Shown here: positions 1 to 11,700 of the stretch, in pieces
How positions within the stretch are numbered: position 1 is the first letter of the stretch
Layout of the letters: every line of letters starts with the position of its first letter
Source of the DNA: Rutstroemia sp. NJR-2017a BVV2
Lineage: Eukaryota; Ascomycota; Leotiomycetes; Helotiales; Rutstroemiaceae
Assembly (NCBI GenBank): GCA_002946415.1
Contig: NJPS01000042.1
Span: forward strand, 469,263 to 533,262
Length of the DNA stretch: 64,000 nt
Reading direction: 5' to 3'
Made by a program: the position numbers and the translations under genes
Notes under the pieces: model-generated
What the model was told of the DNA's origin: nothing
What the model saw: only the letters and a program-made list of their open reading frames with translations
The model's database searches: none

Positions 1-1218
1 GTCACTGGAATTATGTTCGTACGGGCAAATACATTCTAGGAACCTTCTGGAAAGAATTTCTCTTCTTCATGATTCAGGCTATGTATCAGAAGTGGAACGG
101 CTACAGTGGCACTTCGCTTTTCGAGTCCGCGTCTCTCACTGTCTTTAATACGCTCTTCACTTCTCTTTGTGTCATTCTACTGGGTATCTTCGATCAAGAT
201 CTAGAAGCCACCACTCTACTGGCAGTACCGGAACTCTACTCCTATGGCCAACGTGATCAGGGGTTCAACATCAAGAAATACTTTGGCTGGACATTCATGG
301 CAGCTTCGGAGATGGTCATGATTTACTTCCTTTCGTTTGGTCTTTTTGGTGAAGCCCTGTTTACAGAAGATAATACACTCTACTCCCTCGGTACTCTCTG
401 CTTCACCGCTGCTGTTGTCATCATTGTCACAAAAATCATGTAAGCACTCCTATCACACTCCTACTCCATTCCAACCACTAACTCCCATCTCCAGGGTCCT
501 TGAAATGCACAGCAAAACATATATAACAGCAATCGGCTACTTCCTCTCCGTCGGCGGCTGGTTCATGTGGAATCTCCTCCTCTCCGCGCTCTACTCGGCC
601 AAATCACTCACCTACAACGTGCACGATGGCTTTATCCACCATTTCGGCCAGAACGCCCTGTGGTGGTGCACGCTGCTTATTATTCTGGCAGCAGTGTTCC
701 TGTTCGAGTTGGGGGTCAGCTCGGTGCGGAAGACGTTTTGGGGCACGGATATCGAGGTCTGGCAGGAGTTGCAGAAGGATGCGGGGGTGAGGAAGAGGTT
801 GAAGATGGCGGTTGAGGGAGAGGGAGATGGGGAGCTGGGCTCGGAAGAGGGGAAGGCGAAAAATAGTGGCGAGATACACTGGGATACGGATAGGGAAAGG
901 GAAATCTTGGAACTATTAGATAGACCGAGGGTCATGCACGGGGACGGACATGAACAGGACGCGAATATCACGAAAACGCATCTGCGGAATCGAAAGGGAA
1001 GTGTGGTGTCGGAGGGCGATGGCACGCCGGTTGCGGTCGCGGCCGCGACGGCGCATGATGATGATGGGCTGGGGAGTGTGCTGGTTAGTCCGGTGGAGGT
1101 GCAGAGTCAGGCGCCGTGGAGGCATGCGAGTTTTAAGAGTAATGGGAGGAGGGATGCGAGGGAGAGACATTCGACTGATGGGCATGGGGTGGGGTGGGGG
1201 CGGAGATCAATGTCTTGA
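1..1218 (+). CDS. P4-type ATPase (phospholipid flippase), Dnf3-like, C-terminal part
   Basis: The 3' end of a phospholipid-translocating P4-ATPase, a membrane pump that moves aminophospholipids to the cytosolic leaflet of Golgi, endosome or plasma membranes. The gene starts before the window; the open frame enters at base 3. Exon 3-439 joins 495-1218 across a 55-base intron (donor GTAAGC, acceptor CCAG), and the splice keeps the frame. Visible are the last transmembrane segments of the flippase domain, including GTFWKEFLFF, the pair NTLFTSLCVILLGIFDQDL and the diagnostic PELYSYGQRDQGFN, followed by three more hydrophobic helices. After them comes a soluble tail of about 170 residues rich in charged residues, Gly, Ser and Arg, typical of the cytosolic C-terminus. 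PELYSxGQ is characteristic of P4-ATPases. The closest fit I recall is the Dnf3 subgroup rather than Neo1 or Drs2, but the catalytic domains are outside the window, so subgroup assignment is tentative. The gene converges on aha1. Confidence 0.9.
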
Positions 1219-1978
1219 TGCGGGTTAAGGGTTGGGATAGGGGGGCCGGGAGATGTGTATATATGAGTATGAGTATGAGTATGATTAATGAGTTGGATGC
1301 ATGGATGGATGAACGGTAGGGAGGTACATGAAAAATCGGTGCCGCTATGGGTAATAGGGTTATGGCTATGGTTGGGGACTGGTTGGGTTTTATGGTTATA
1401 GTTTCAGTGGGCTGGCTGGCTTTGCTTCGACTTGGATAGATAGTTTCCTTTCCTTCCTTCCTTCTTTATTTTGTCATGGCAGTAAGGTTAAGTGAAAGAC
1501 GAACGAACGAACACGAATACATGCATGGATGGCGGGAATGAAAAACTGAAATGGAAACGGGTAAAATGAAGAGGGGATTAAGGCTGCATGTTATTATACC
1601 ACAGGCGGTGGATGGATTGGCGTTGCACTGTATTTTAATGTGGATTGTACTACTGTATTGTGCTTGATAATGTCAATACTACTCGCTCGTAGATTCCACG
1701 CTGAGATTCAGGAGCTGTGAAGTAAAGTTTGCACAATCACCAGTGATATAAGGAATGAATGAGGGTAGGTTCAATAAGAACGTAGGATTGATTATGCAGT
1801 GCCTTTGATATTTATCTAGACTTGGTCATCTATTAAAAAAGCCTATCCACAGATTTCATTCATCCGCTCACTTATCAGATCTGGTTGCTCATCTATTCGT
1901 ATTCCGTCATCGTCATCGTAACTATCATAATTCTCCATTCTTTCTTTATCAACCTCCTCCCACCGTTCTAATTATCAT

Positions 1979-3117
1979 CTACAGAATCGTGCCGAAGCTG
2001 TTTTCATGGTTAGCCATTTAATCCGATCTCGTCAGGATTTCAAAACACTTACCCGAAAGTCTGCTTAATGCTCCTAACATAGTACTCGCCCCAGTTTCTC
2101 TTGGTAACATCTTCTTGTCCAACAGGAACACCGCTCCATGTAACTCTCATCACAGTAACATTGTCGACATCGTTTTGGTCAAAGTTGATTTCCAACTTGG
2201 AGTAGTGTCCTTTTGGCCATTGGTCGAGTCTCCAGCTTTGTACGATCTTGGTTGGCTCTTCAAGTTCGAGATATTCTCCAGAAACGTTACCACCAAAGAG
2301 CTCGAACTTCCCTCCCTTCTTGGCACCCTCGAAAAGCTTGGGGGCGGCACGGGTGAACGCAGCAATGCGCTGAGGGTCGGTGAATGTCTGGTAGAGTTCG
2401 GAAGCAGGCGCACGGAACTCTTCTGTATCGGTGACAGTGGTAGTGTTAACTAAAGAAGAACCCTTGTTCTCGGTTGTGGTTGCGGAAGAGGAAGTTGGGG
2501 CGTTGTGAGGGTATGATTTTGCGGCAGGGAATTTGGTCGCGGGGTTCGCATCTGGTGCATGCTGGATATCCTTTCCGTGCTCAGCGATCAAAGCCGGTCC
2601 AAGCTTTGCGAATTGCTGACGAAGTTGGGGGACAATCTTTGCGCGAACGAGGTCTTTAACGGGAGCTTTTGAGCTCGCATCGGAGTAAATGTCTATGTCA
2701 AACTACAGTCACGTTAGAGGAGCCATACAGGCGCCCATTGGGGACGATTAAGACATACAACATACTCATTCTCTTCGGTATCATGGGCAACTTCAGGAAC
2801 GGTGATGGTTCCGCTCACAGATTCATCATCCTTGGTCTTGCCTGAGTAGCATTAGACATAAATTGATTATATTGAGAATATCTACAGGACATACCTGAAT
2901 ACTCAATGACGAGTTTGACATCAAATATGGTAATGACCTTTCCCTTCCGTTGATTAACATCAACATCTCCATCCATGCTAATCAATTTATCTAATTGGGC
3001 GGTGACACCATCCTCCTCAGCCTTCAGCTCCTTGACGTTGTCTTCAATCCATTGCTTTGTCCAGACCGAAGCATCTTTGTTGACCCAGTGCCAATTGTTT
3101 GGGTTGTGGAGAACCAT
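1979..3117 (-). CDS. AHA1: Aha1, activator of Hsp90 ATPase (co-chaperone)
   Basis: Cytosolic co-chaperone that binds the Hsp90 middle domain and stimulates its ATPase. Four exons on the minus strand: 3117-2895, 2841-2759, 2702-2053, 1997-1979; total 975 bases, 324 residues, close to the usual 320-350. The protein opens with the family signature NPNNWHWVNKD (residues 4-14). An Aha1 N-terminal domain follows (VSGTITVPEVAHDTEENEY, then FDIDIYSDA after intron 2). A low-complexity Ser/Thr/Lys linker then leads to the C-terminal AHSA1/START-like domain (residues about 190-324; FRAPASELYQTFTDP, then VMRVTWSGVPVGQEDVT). The last 19-base exon supplies the conserved ending FGFGTIL, which confirms the third intron (donor GTAAGT at 2052, acceptor ending 1998). 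Introns are 53-56 bases. The start is the ATG right before the conserved motif; an in-frame ATG 18 bases upstream is possible. A candidate heat-shock element lies about 650 bases upstream. Confidence 0.95.
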
Positions 3118-3762
3118 TTTGGTCAAGGTTTGCAAAAGTTTTAAGAAGTAAAAAATATCCTATACAGAAGTTGATGTCAGCGGTGTACATATGACCAACC
3201 ATCTGTGACTGAGCGTGGTAATGTAGGGAATCTTGATCAGAAGGAGGCCCGAAGGCGCATAGCAGTGTCTTCAAAGATATGAGTACAAATCGACTCAGAC
3301 TGGTGCCAGCTTGTGTATCATCATAACAGATTGAGGGGAAAGGGAAGCGGGAGTGAGGGAAGAGGGAAGAGGGCTCGTGAGAAGCATGAGTAGCAACATA
3401 CCTTGTTACAGAGAATGAATTGACTGAGAATTATGATGCAGGAGCCTCACCTCAATTTTGAATATCAGACAGAGTAAGATGCGAAAGGAAACAGTGAGAA
3501 TGTAAGAAGGAGCTTGGTGAGGCCCAAGTAAGAAAAGAAGAAGAAATAGCAAAAGTAGTAGAATGATCTGGAAAGTTTTTGAGAAGCGCGCTTCAAGGAT
3601 AGTGGGGCTGAACGTGAAAGCGGTGTAGTGTAAGGCTTTCGGTTCCTGGTGCCTGAGATTTAGGCTGGAGGAGAGTGTAGTCAGGTGACAGTGCACTTAT
3701 CGTGGAAATTACTTTATATAAGGCAACCTGTTTTTCAACCAGATATTTGTGGCTTCCGCACA

Positions 3763-3776
3763 TTCTAGAACTTTTC
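3763..3776. promoter_or_regulatory. Candidate heat-shock element upstream of aha1
   Basis: The sequence TTCTAGAACTTTTC contains a perfect inverted pair TTC-nn-GAA followed at the right spacing by a TTT half-match to a third unit. This is the binding pattern of trimeric heat-shock factor. It lies about 650 bases upstream of the aha1 start codon, rather far for a fungal promoter but inside the gene-free interval. Yeast AHA1 is a known Hsf1 target, so the placement makes sense; the site itself is short and could occur by chance. Confidence 0.3.
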
Positions 3777-4211
3777 CGACATTCCGTTATTAGATCAGCC
3801 AAGTCGACTTGGAGCCTTGGAGCCTTGGAAAGACCTACTTGGTGCTGGAGATTTTGCCCTTACAATTTGACTTTCGTTGTTCCTGACTTGATATCTTATT
3901 TTTTCTAGTGGAAGCTTATAACAATAAACATTCGTCTGATCCGACGGAGTGTTGAAACCATCACCAGAAAAGCACATGTTTGCCTCTTGTAGGTAGAAGA
4001 CGGGAGGGAAATAGCATCAACGTCAGTAGGAGTACGGTAGTTGTGAAGAAGCGATGTAGCGAGACGTGTAAGCGCCCGCATTCGGGAGTTACAAACTACT
4101 CGTGCTAGTTCTACAGACGACATCCTTCGGAGCATCCAAGACTTATGCCATATCGATTTCTCCTGCCGACACCTGGCAAAGTGCAGTTTCAAGTTTTTGG
4201 GGTTTGATGAA

Positions 4212-4239
4212 TGCCCATTGCCCATTGCCCATTGCCCAG
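4212..4239. repeat. 7-base tandem repeat (GCCCATT)
   Basis: Direct reading shows GCCCATT three times in a row followed by a partial unit. It is a short minisatellite in the long aha1 upstream region with no sign of function. Confidence 0.85.
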
Positions 4240-5276
4240 GTGGATCGATGTCATGCCTAGACTTTTTCATCTGGCAACCCGAAAGGGGAGCTGGTGTGTA
4301 ACCGAGAGTCCGGATACAGAGCTGATAGTCTTTCACGATCAACGATCCGTCATTTTAGGATCTGCAAAGCACGAAGCACCTGGTCAGTGGTCAGTGGCCA
4401 GAGGTTCGATTTCCCGATGTGTGCTACCACCATCACTTACGTCTTTAGGACCCGCTCACCATCGGGGCCCCTCATAAAGGGTCCTTTCAAACAATCGTCA
4501 GATCATCAATTACTATGCACGAGCGCAGAGGCCTAGCGATCTACAAACATAGTAATCCACCTCTTCGGAGATACGGAATATTATATTAGCACCAGGGCTT
4601 AGGACGCTCGCATTCTCATCAAAGCAGACTTTTATCAGTTCCCTCCCGACAACACTGAAACGACGAAACGACGCAACGACGCAACGACGAAAGCTCAGCT
4701 CGCTGCCTTTCTTTTCTTTTCTCGTCTTTTTATCTGAACTACTCAAACTATTCAAACTACTGTAGCAGCGAACCAAGGGTTTGTACTAGTACCGTACTGC
4801 GTGCAGGCCGAAGTTGCTAAATACGGAAAGTTTGATGTTCAACAATGGCCTCCTTCTGGCTCCAACCGACCCTACGAAGTACTGAGAAACAAGTCTCCAC
4901 CGGTCCCTAACTCCGATAACCCTCAGCTAGCATTTTCCCATGTCACAGTGACGTAGCGATGATCCCATCTGCACCAACACCCGCGTCTCTTTTTTAAACT
5001 TTTATATTCAAGTTTCCGATAATTCTCCTTCCTGCAGCTTTCTTAGAAATCAATATCTTTACAAAAGCTGCTGAAGAATTATTGTTATATCCCTTGTCTT
5101 TCTTCTCCATTCATCTTCGATTTTGTCTAACACCTGGCATTTTTGGGTGAGGAGATAGTATCGTTACTTTACATTCTATCACTTATTAGACATCATCCAT
5201 TAATACTACTCCTCTCGCCGCCACCCAAGACAAACACCACCACCAAACCTCTCATATCACCCTTACAACATTCACA

Positions 5277-6268
5277 ATGGCTGTAATCTGGGGTCTGGAT
5301 CTGAAGGAGATGCAATGGGGGAAGTTCAAGGGATCTTACATGTTCAACCAAGTCTACCATCTCCGCAAAACGAAGATGATAGTCTACCAAATTGCCATGA
5401 TCTTCATGGTCTGTTCAGAATCTGTAGGAACCGCTGCACTGAGTGGTAAGATACATCTTCTTTTTCCTTCGCCACCAGCAGTCGCAAGAAATATTTACAG
5501 ACTACTAACACTCGATTTATTACATAGATTACGTTGATCAACAAGACGGTATTCAAACTCGCTACGGTCTGCACACAGAAAACAACGACATCGTTGGAAT
5601 CTTCGCATACAACATCTTCGTCGGTATTGCGGTAGCCACAATCTTCGGCTCGGGTTTCTTCTTCGATCTATTCTGGCCGGAACGTCATGAGAGTCATCAA
5701 GTCAAACTCGCATGGAAGATTTGTTCGGTGATCATGTGTTTGTTGACTCTAGCAGATGCCATTGGCCTTACTGTACGTTCAACCTCGTACTTATTATGTT
5801 AAACCTCGATTCTAATTACTTGTATACAGGTCATCGTAGCAACAGGACGAGCAACCATTGACGGTTTATCAAACTCGGAAGCGCAACGTTACTTCAACCT
5901 CAACGGTATCCCAGCTCCCGTGTACCGCAAAAACGCATACTGCGTGGCATCCACTGTACTATGTTGGATTGGAATGGTCGGAACATACGCTAGGTCAGTT
6001 CCCTTGTACTCCTTTACCTTCAATACAAGTCTCTAACACACATCTTAGTACATATATCATGTGGAAATCTCTCGCCCATAACGACGCACATGGCCCAATG
6101 GCCGCCGCCTACAGAAACAAAGGCGAAGAAGCGTCTGTTGAGAGCAGAACATCCCCAAATGATGTATTGCCCGCAGCTCCAGAACCAGTTCACGCCCATG
6201 CTCCAGCTCAAACCACTACTGGCCATCCTGTGGAACCGGCACCAGAGATGAGTCAACGTACTGTTTGA
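5277..6268 (+). CDS. Four-span membrane protein, conserved-type hypothetical
   Basis: A predicted integral membrane protein of 265 residues from four exons: 5277-5445, 5528-5772, 5830-5993, 6049-6268. The three introns (82, 57 and 55 bases) have GTAAGA, GTACGT and GTCAGT donors and TAG/CAG acceptors, and all junctions keep frame (798 coding bases). Four hydrophobic segments can be read: about residues 36-55 (MIVYQIAMIFMVCSESVGTA), 82-104 (IFAYNIFVGIAVATIFGSGF), 116-141 (WKICSVIMCLLTLADAIGL, running into VIVATGR) and 174-200 (AYCVASTVLCWIGMVGTYAS). A cytosolic-looking tail rich in Ala, Pro and Glu follows. Topology resembles MARVEL-like or tetraspan families, but I recognise no defining motif, so no function is assigned. 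The start is the first ATG in a pyrimidine-rich leader with CACA just before it (fungal Kozak-like). It is divergent from aha1. Confidence 0.88.
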
Positions 6269-7164
6269 TTAAGTGGAAGCATATAATCATTACGTTGGTT
6301 TTCCTCCTCACTCAGCTGTTCCAGCTCCTAGTACAGGACCGGAATTTTGATGTGGGAATAAACCCTTACAGCATTGCCGAACACAAAAGACAGGACAGGA
6401 CGAAGTGAGGAAAAGGAGAATTTTGTATACATTGATGGAAAGATAATGCGTGCATGGATGGATGATGTTATTATACCCCAGGATCGTTTTAATAATGCTT
6501 TGTTTTGGAGTACTTCCCCTTGTTAATTGGGGATTGATGATATCAAAAGAAACAGTCGATCGGATAGACATATGGCAAGGCATGGAACAGGACGGGCGTT
6601 TTGGGGCGGGATTTCATGACCGAATAATTATTTTATTCTTGAACGAAAAACACGATGGTTTTCACTGTTTTCTTGTGACTTGATTGGTGACTGTCTGCCT
6701 TTGGGATGTGGAAGGATAGCTGTTGGTGCTAGGTGTTGGAAGTGAGGTGAAGAGATGCTATTTGTGCTTTTCATCTACAAGTTGATCCTCCTTAAGTGTG
6801 GAAAAAGGCAAACAGGTTGTGCTCTTATGATCCAAGTGGATAGGTTGCATCTTTATTCAGTAGTCACGAGTGTGCAAGAGTACTTCTACGATCACAGATG
6901 ATACTAGTATACGCATCTCACGTCTACCAACCAGTCTCTCAAAATCTCTTGCAACTGGTCTTCTGTGCAATCAAGCAGGCTTGATTTGTCTAATGTGGAT
7001 TACAATTTTTATTTTTATTTCATTAATATTCGTTCCCCTTAATTGCTCAGGAGAAACCTCGCTAAAACATCGAGCAAGTAGAAAAACAAAATCCGCGCCA
7101 CACCAACTTGCTTGATAGATAGACACAAAGATCGAAAGTGTAAAGGAAAGATATGGTACCAAGG
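6269..7164. other. Intergenic, shared 3' flank of convergent genes
   Basis: About 0.9 kb between the membrane-protein gene and the convergent BTB gene. Reading both strands gives only short frames without motifs; it probably holds the two 3' untranslated regions and terminators. Nothing else is evident. Confidence 0.5.
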
Positions 7165-8747
7165 CTAATCGTGAAGCTCGTCATCGCCGTCGTCGTCTCG
7201 GCCGTTTTCCTGTTCCTGGCCGTCTCCTTCCTGATCGTCCTCGCTATTAATTTCCTGCTCGCCGTCCTCTACCATCGGGTCGCCGTCGTCATCCTCCCCC
7301 TTCCCATTCCCCTCGCCTTCATTATCCCCTGCACCTTCAGCATCTGCTCCCACCTCCACACTCTCCCTCCCCCGCTCTCCAATAATCCCCCCAGCCCATC
7401 CCCTGCCCATCTCCGCAACCAACTCTGGATCCCTCACCCACGGCAACTCGTCCCTTCTAATCTTCATACAAGTCAAATATCTCCTCGGTCTACCCCTCCC
7501 TTCCCCCCTCCTCAACTGCAACTCCTCCTTCAGCAGCCCCCCGACCACCACCCTCACATCCTCCTTAATCGTCTCCACCGCCTCCAACAAGCACTGTCTC
7601 CCCTTCGTGCTCATCCCAAAAATCACATGAAAGTCCTCCATCGCCTTCTTATCAATATAATCGCACCTCTCCACCATGCGATAGAACTCCATTCCCCCAT
7701 CCTCCGCGCGATGATGCCGATTCGCCAGTATACACGACGCAAAAAACTGCCGCACCATCGTCAACGCCTGCCAAAGGTAGATATCCGCGCTATAGTCCGC
7801 ACGGCCAGGTATTTTACTATCGGTCTCGCGACGAATGAGACGCTGGGGAAAGAACTGCATGAGACGGCGCTCAGTCATGATTTTCATATCTTTCAGCTCC
7901 CGCGCCTTGCGCTCCGCGAGCTGGAGAATCACAGAGCCGAATTGCATGCGTGCGAGAGTGGCTTTTTTGATCGTTTGTGAGAGCTCGTACGCGCCGATGA
8001 TGTGGCACATGGCTTCTTGGAAGATGACGGCGGATTGCAGACGCACGGCGATGTCGGCCCATGCTTCGGGGTTTTTGGCCACGTGCGTCCAGAAGGTTTG
8101 CATCATGCGGAGGAGGTGCTTTTCGACTTGGGCGCGCACGGCGGGGAGGGAACCCAGGTAGTCGGCGGCTTGGAGGACGGAGATGCAGTCGGTTATGTAT
8201 TGCTTCCCGGAGAGGTGCAGGTCGTCGGTTATGATGGGATCCATGTTGTAGAGCATGCGGAAGAAATTGTCGTATGTGGTTTCGAAGTCGATGTCCCCAA
8301 TGCCATTGAAGTTATCGGGTATTTGGAATTGGTTCTTCTTCTTGATTGGCTGGTAATGGGTGAGTATTTGTTACATCTTTGTAAACAGAAATATTCCTAT
8401 GATCATCCAATCCTCATAAGAATAACAGGCCGCTCTCTAAATCCGCCAGTAGCTGCATTATCAAAAGAAACAGAAGAAGAAGACGAAGTACTCACCACAG
8501 CCTCAAAACTCCGAAACCTAGCATCATCGAGCTCACGGAACGGCTTCATCTCAAGCTTCCATTTAACGCATCTCCCCTCCTGCGCCATGCTCTTCGTAAT
8601 ATGGCGTGGTTCCATGTCGTTGAGTATCTTAGCGAAAACCACGGAATGGTTGAGCAGAACCCAAGAATGGAGTTTCCATTGTCGACCAGTGGGCGAGACA
8701 ATCAGAACATCTCCGTCCGCGAACCCGGGATATTCTCTGGGTGGCAT
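7165..8747 (-). CDS. BTB/POZ-domain protein with acidic C-terminal tail
   Basis: Two exons on the minus strand, 8747-8496 and 8349-7165, joined in phase 0 across a 146-base intron (donor GTGAGT, acceptor ACCAG); 478 residues. The N-terminus reads as a BTB/POZ fold: DGDVLIVSPTGRQWKLHSWV then LLNHSVVFAKIL, the usual core in which a hydrophobic strand is followed by the LHSWVL helix. The domain continues over the splice (PDNFNGIGDIDFETTYDNFF, then LHLSGKQYITDCISVLQAAD), where SVLQAADYLG corresponds to the last BTB helices. The middle (residues about 150-390) is helical and unassigned. The final 80 residues are dominated by Asp, Glu and Gly, a very acidic, probably disordered tail. Ascomycete genomes contain many BTB-only proteins of this kind; some act as cullin-3 adaptors, but nothing here fixes a partner. 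Long open frames on the opposite strand are compositional shadows. Confidence 0.87.
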
Positions 8748-11700
8748 TTTGATGATTCAGGTGGTTCGATTGTGCGGTTCGTGCTTGGAGTATTAAATGG
8801 GCTGCGGAGAGATTGGGGGTGAAAATGGTTGGGAGGAAATATTTATATTGTGGGAGTTGAGGATGAGATTTAAATGTGGAAAGAAGATTGTGATTAGTTT
8901 GGACAATTAAAAGAGAACTCGTGAACTCCAGATCAGATAGGGCGTGGTTATCTGGTTCTGAGTTTGTGTGAGACGAATAGTGAATAGTTGGGCCAGGCCA
9001 AGATGGAAGTTGAGTTCAGATAATGCTTTATAAAGATTGTGGCGACGTGATAGTGTATATTGCTTAGATATCAAATCTTGTATCGTGGTAGAGTCTCAAG
9101 ATGTCCTCAGGATTTGACAGCACCGTAATGGCGATCTCGATCAGGCAGGATAAACTCTTCAGTTCTTCAAGCAAACATAGACATCCGAACAGCTACAGAA
9201 GACAAGATTGAATCCAGTCTCACGCTTCTTCTGAACACAATTGAGCATCAAAAACGCAAGATCCAACGTTCATTATCCCTCGATCATCAACATAACGAAG
9301 AAGAATGAACACCTTATGGTTGGATAGCCATCTTATGCTAATATATATACCAAGGAAGTACTTGAGCCGGTGGACAGAAACCGACATGTTACACACAGCC
9401 ATTACAAAAGAGATTGTTACATGTGGAGCGGATCAGAGGATTTCCTCAGACACAACAGCTTCGGTGTAGAGAAACACGGGCCGTAACTGTTGGATCTATC
9501 AATACTTAATTCACTTTGCGGCCGTTACAGAAGAACGCGAAGGACGGCATACCACCATATCCTGAAAATCAAAGCACAAATCTGAGATAGAGGATATGGC
9601 TAGGAAATGTACATGCGGTCTCCTCTTGACGTGCTCCCTCAATTTGATGACTTTTGTTTGTTTCTCTTGAAGATAGAAGTGCTCTGATCAGATGTTGCAT
9701 TAGCTACACCCATACGGCCTGTAGAACTTGCTCGGCTAGTGTGTTCCCTAAATTGAGATGTGATAACGATGTGGCTACCATGGATAGCTGCATTCCTGTT
9801 TATCTTCCTGGTCCTTCTCTTTCTCTTTCAGTAACGCCGTCGTGACTGTCAGTATCATCCCAATCCGTGCCTAATTCATTCCACCAGGTATTGATGGAGG
9901 ATCAAAAGAAGCTCCCAGAACAATCCAATATCCAGTAGTGTTCTGCCCTGCCTCACATTCAGCAGGAACGAGGACTACCATTCACTGTGGTGTGCCAGTA
10001 TGTTTTACAACGACCGGCGAGCAAGAAGGAATAGACAAGGCATGTGGAAGTCTAACAGCGGAGCATGAAGAGAAGACATTTAGGCACTCACAACTCCCAC
10101 CCTGTCATCGCTTCCTATCAACGGCGTGCATCTAATCCAATCCAGGTGTTCATCCGACAACCATCATTTTGCTAGATCTTCGGTCTTTACGTTGACCGTG
10201 AGAGGGACCGGTGGTTTCGGATTGAAGTATTATCATTTTGCGAAGTCCAGAGTTTTCGTCGGCGGCGTTGCAAGTCGAGCAGGGTCCTCTTTCTCCATAG
10301 AACCCATCTCGTTAGAGGGTAGTATGTTACTTATATCTAAATCTACATATGGGAAACCTTGTTGAAGAGGAAATAATGAGATCGTGGAGTAGGACTACCC
10401 TCACCAGACGGAGTATCCACCATTCATATAGATCAATGCGCGTTTTGATTGATCCATTAGATCTATTGAGATTTATGAATAAATACGTCGTAGTTCCTGA
10501 TGCTTCGTGACAAAGCTGGCGCGTGGAGGAGTAAATATGGATGGTAAGTCACGACTAGGACTCTCTCACTAGAGCTTATATAACTCCATCTACAGCATCC
10601 CTCCATCTTGGAAGATTTGTTTGATAGTTCATTTCAACAGACGGAAAGTTGTCGACCACAAATCAGGGACCGATCAACACTTGTCTCCTATATGGGAAAT
10701 GCTTATGAGGGTGAGAAACGGGTTCAACCCCAAGGAAGGAAAACATGAATGAGTTGTCGTTCGCCTAGCATGCTTGGATATTGATAAATGTTAAAGAGTC
10801 AGATGAAATGAAGATCCCACCTCCATACGACTCAGGTCTTGGACATCAGTGCCCCATGCTATTGGTCGAGTCTAACATGAACAGACCCTAGCCGTAAGTC
10901 TTATGCTCAATGACGGATATCACAAGAATCCGGTGTATGGAGAGAAGCGCGTACACGATGCGTATCTTTAAGAATACTTCGCCTTCAGGAATAAAAGGGG
11001 TAAGTGTTTCGATCTCGGATCCCGATACGACGATGGCTGTGAATCGAATTTGACGGTGCCGCTGTGCTACTTGGCAGGGAGCAAAGTCTATCTATCTTCT
11101 GCTCTATGCAGGCTGTGCACTTGTTGGCCGCGAAAACTCGTAGCGAAAGAGATGTTATTCTGCGCGCACTGCTGCTTGTACAAGTATGGGGAGGTGAGTT
11201 TCACGCGTATCCTAAGCTTCGAACAGGAGGTACCAAGTTATATGATGACGACAGACATATTGATATTTTGGAGAGCATCAGATGATTGGCCACACCCAAA
11301 AACCAAGCCGGTGAAAAGCGTCGACCACTTATTATTCGGACTTCCGAGACTCTTTGCTCTACTCCTTAGAGCTAGCCCTAGGGTATAGGAAAATTTGCCG
11401 GCCATACGCGTGGACTTCTTCTACAGTACATTGTGGAAGCCCTTGATCCCGGGTGTTGCTGCAGCTGCTACCGCGAACCAGGTTGCACAACTGTGTGTGG
11501 CGGTCATGCTCTTTGTTCATGTTGTGGAATGAAGACCGGTGATACGAGTGACACTGTGATATGTGCTCTGCTTATGTAGGTAACACGGCCTTCTCAAAGA
11601 CAGTGCCACCGAAATGCCGAACAGAGGGCCTCTTGACACCTCGCACCTCGCACCCGGCGAAGGCGGAAATAGTTGCATAGTGAACCCCTGATGGAAATAC

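Larger units (their letters stand above)
3118..5276. other. Intergenic interval between divergent genes
   Basis: About 2.2 kb separating the divergently transcribed aha1 (minus) and the membrane-protein gene at 5277 (plus). Open frames here are short, show no conserved motifs and have no convincing splice continuation. It contains a GCCCATT tandem repeat near 4212-4239, an ACGACGMA-type repeat near 4660-4692, and pyrimidine-rich stretches just before 5277 that look like a fungal promoter and leader. I see no RNA gene. Confidence 0.5.

Noticed and set aside
1259..1285. GAGTAT-type and nearby CTTC/CGAA microrepeats after the flippase gene
   Set aside because: Real but very short low-complexity runs in a 3' untranslated region; no function implied.
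4385..4425. Possible tRNA T-arm (AGAGGTTCGATTTCCCG)
   Set aside because: No matching acceptor stem, D-arm or anticodon arm could be folded around it.
7153..7980. Long plus-strand open frame opposite the BTB gene
   Set aside because: Its product is Pro/His/Leu low complexity, produced by the codon bias of the real minus-strand gene; no motif and no splice support.
11050..11388. 112-codon frame in the gene-empty interval
   Set aside because: Cys/Leu-rich, overlaps another frame of similar length, no motif, no plausible splice partner.
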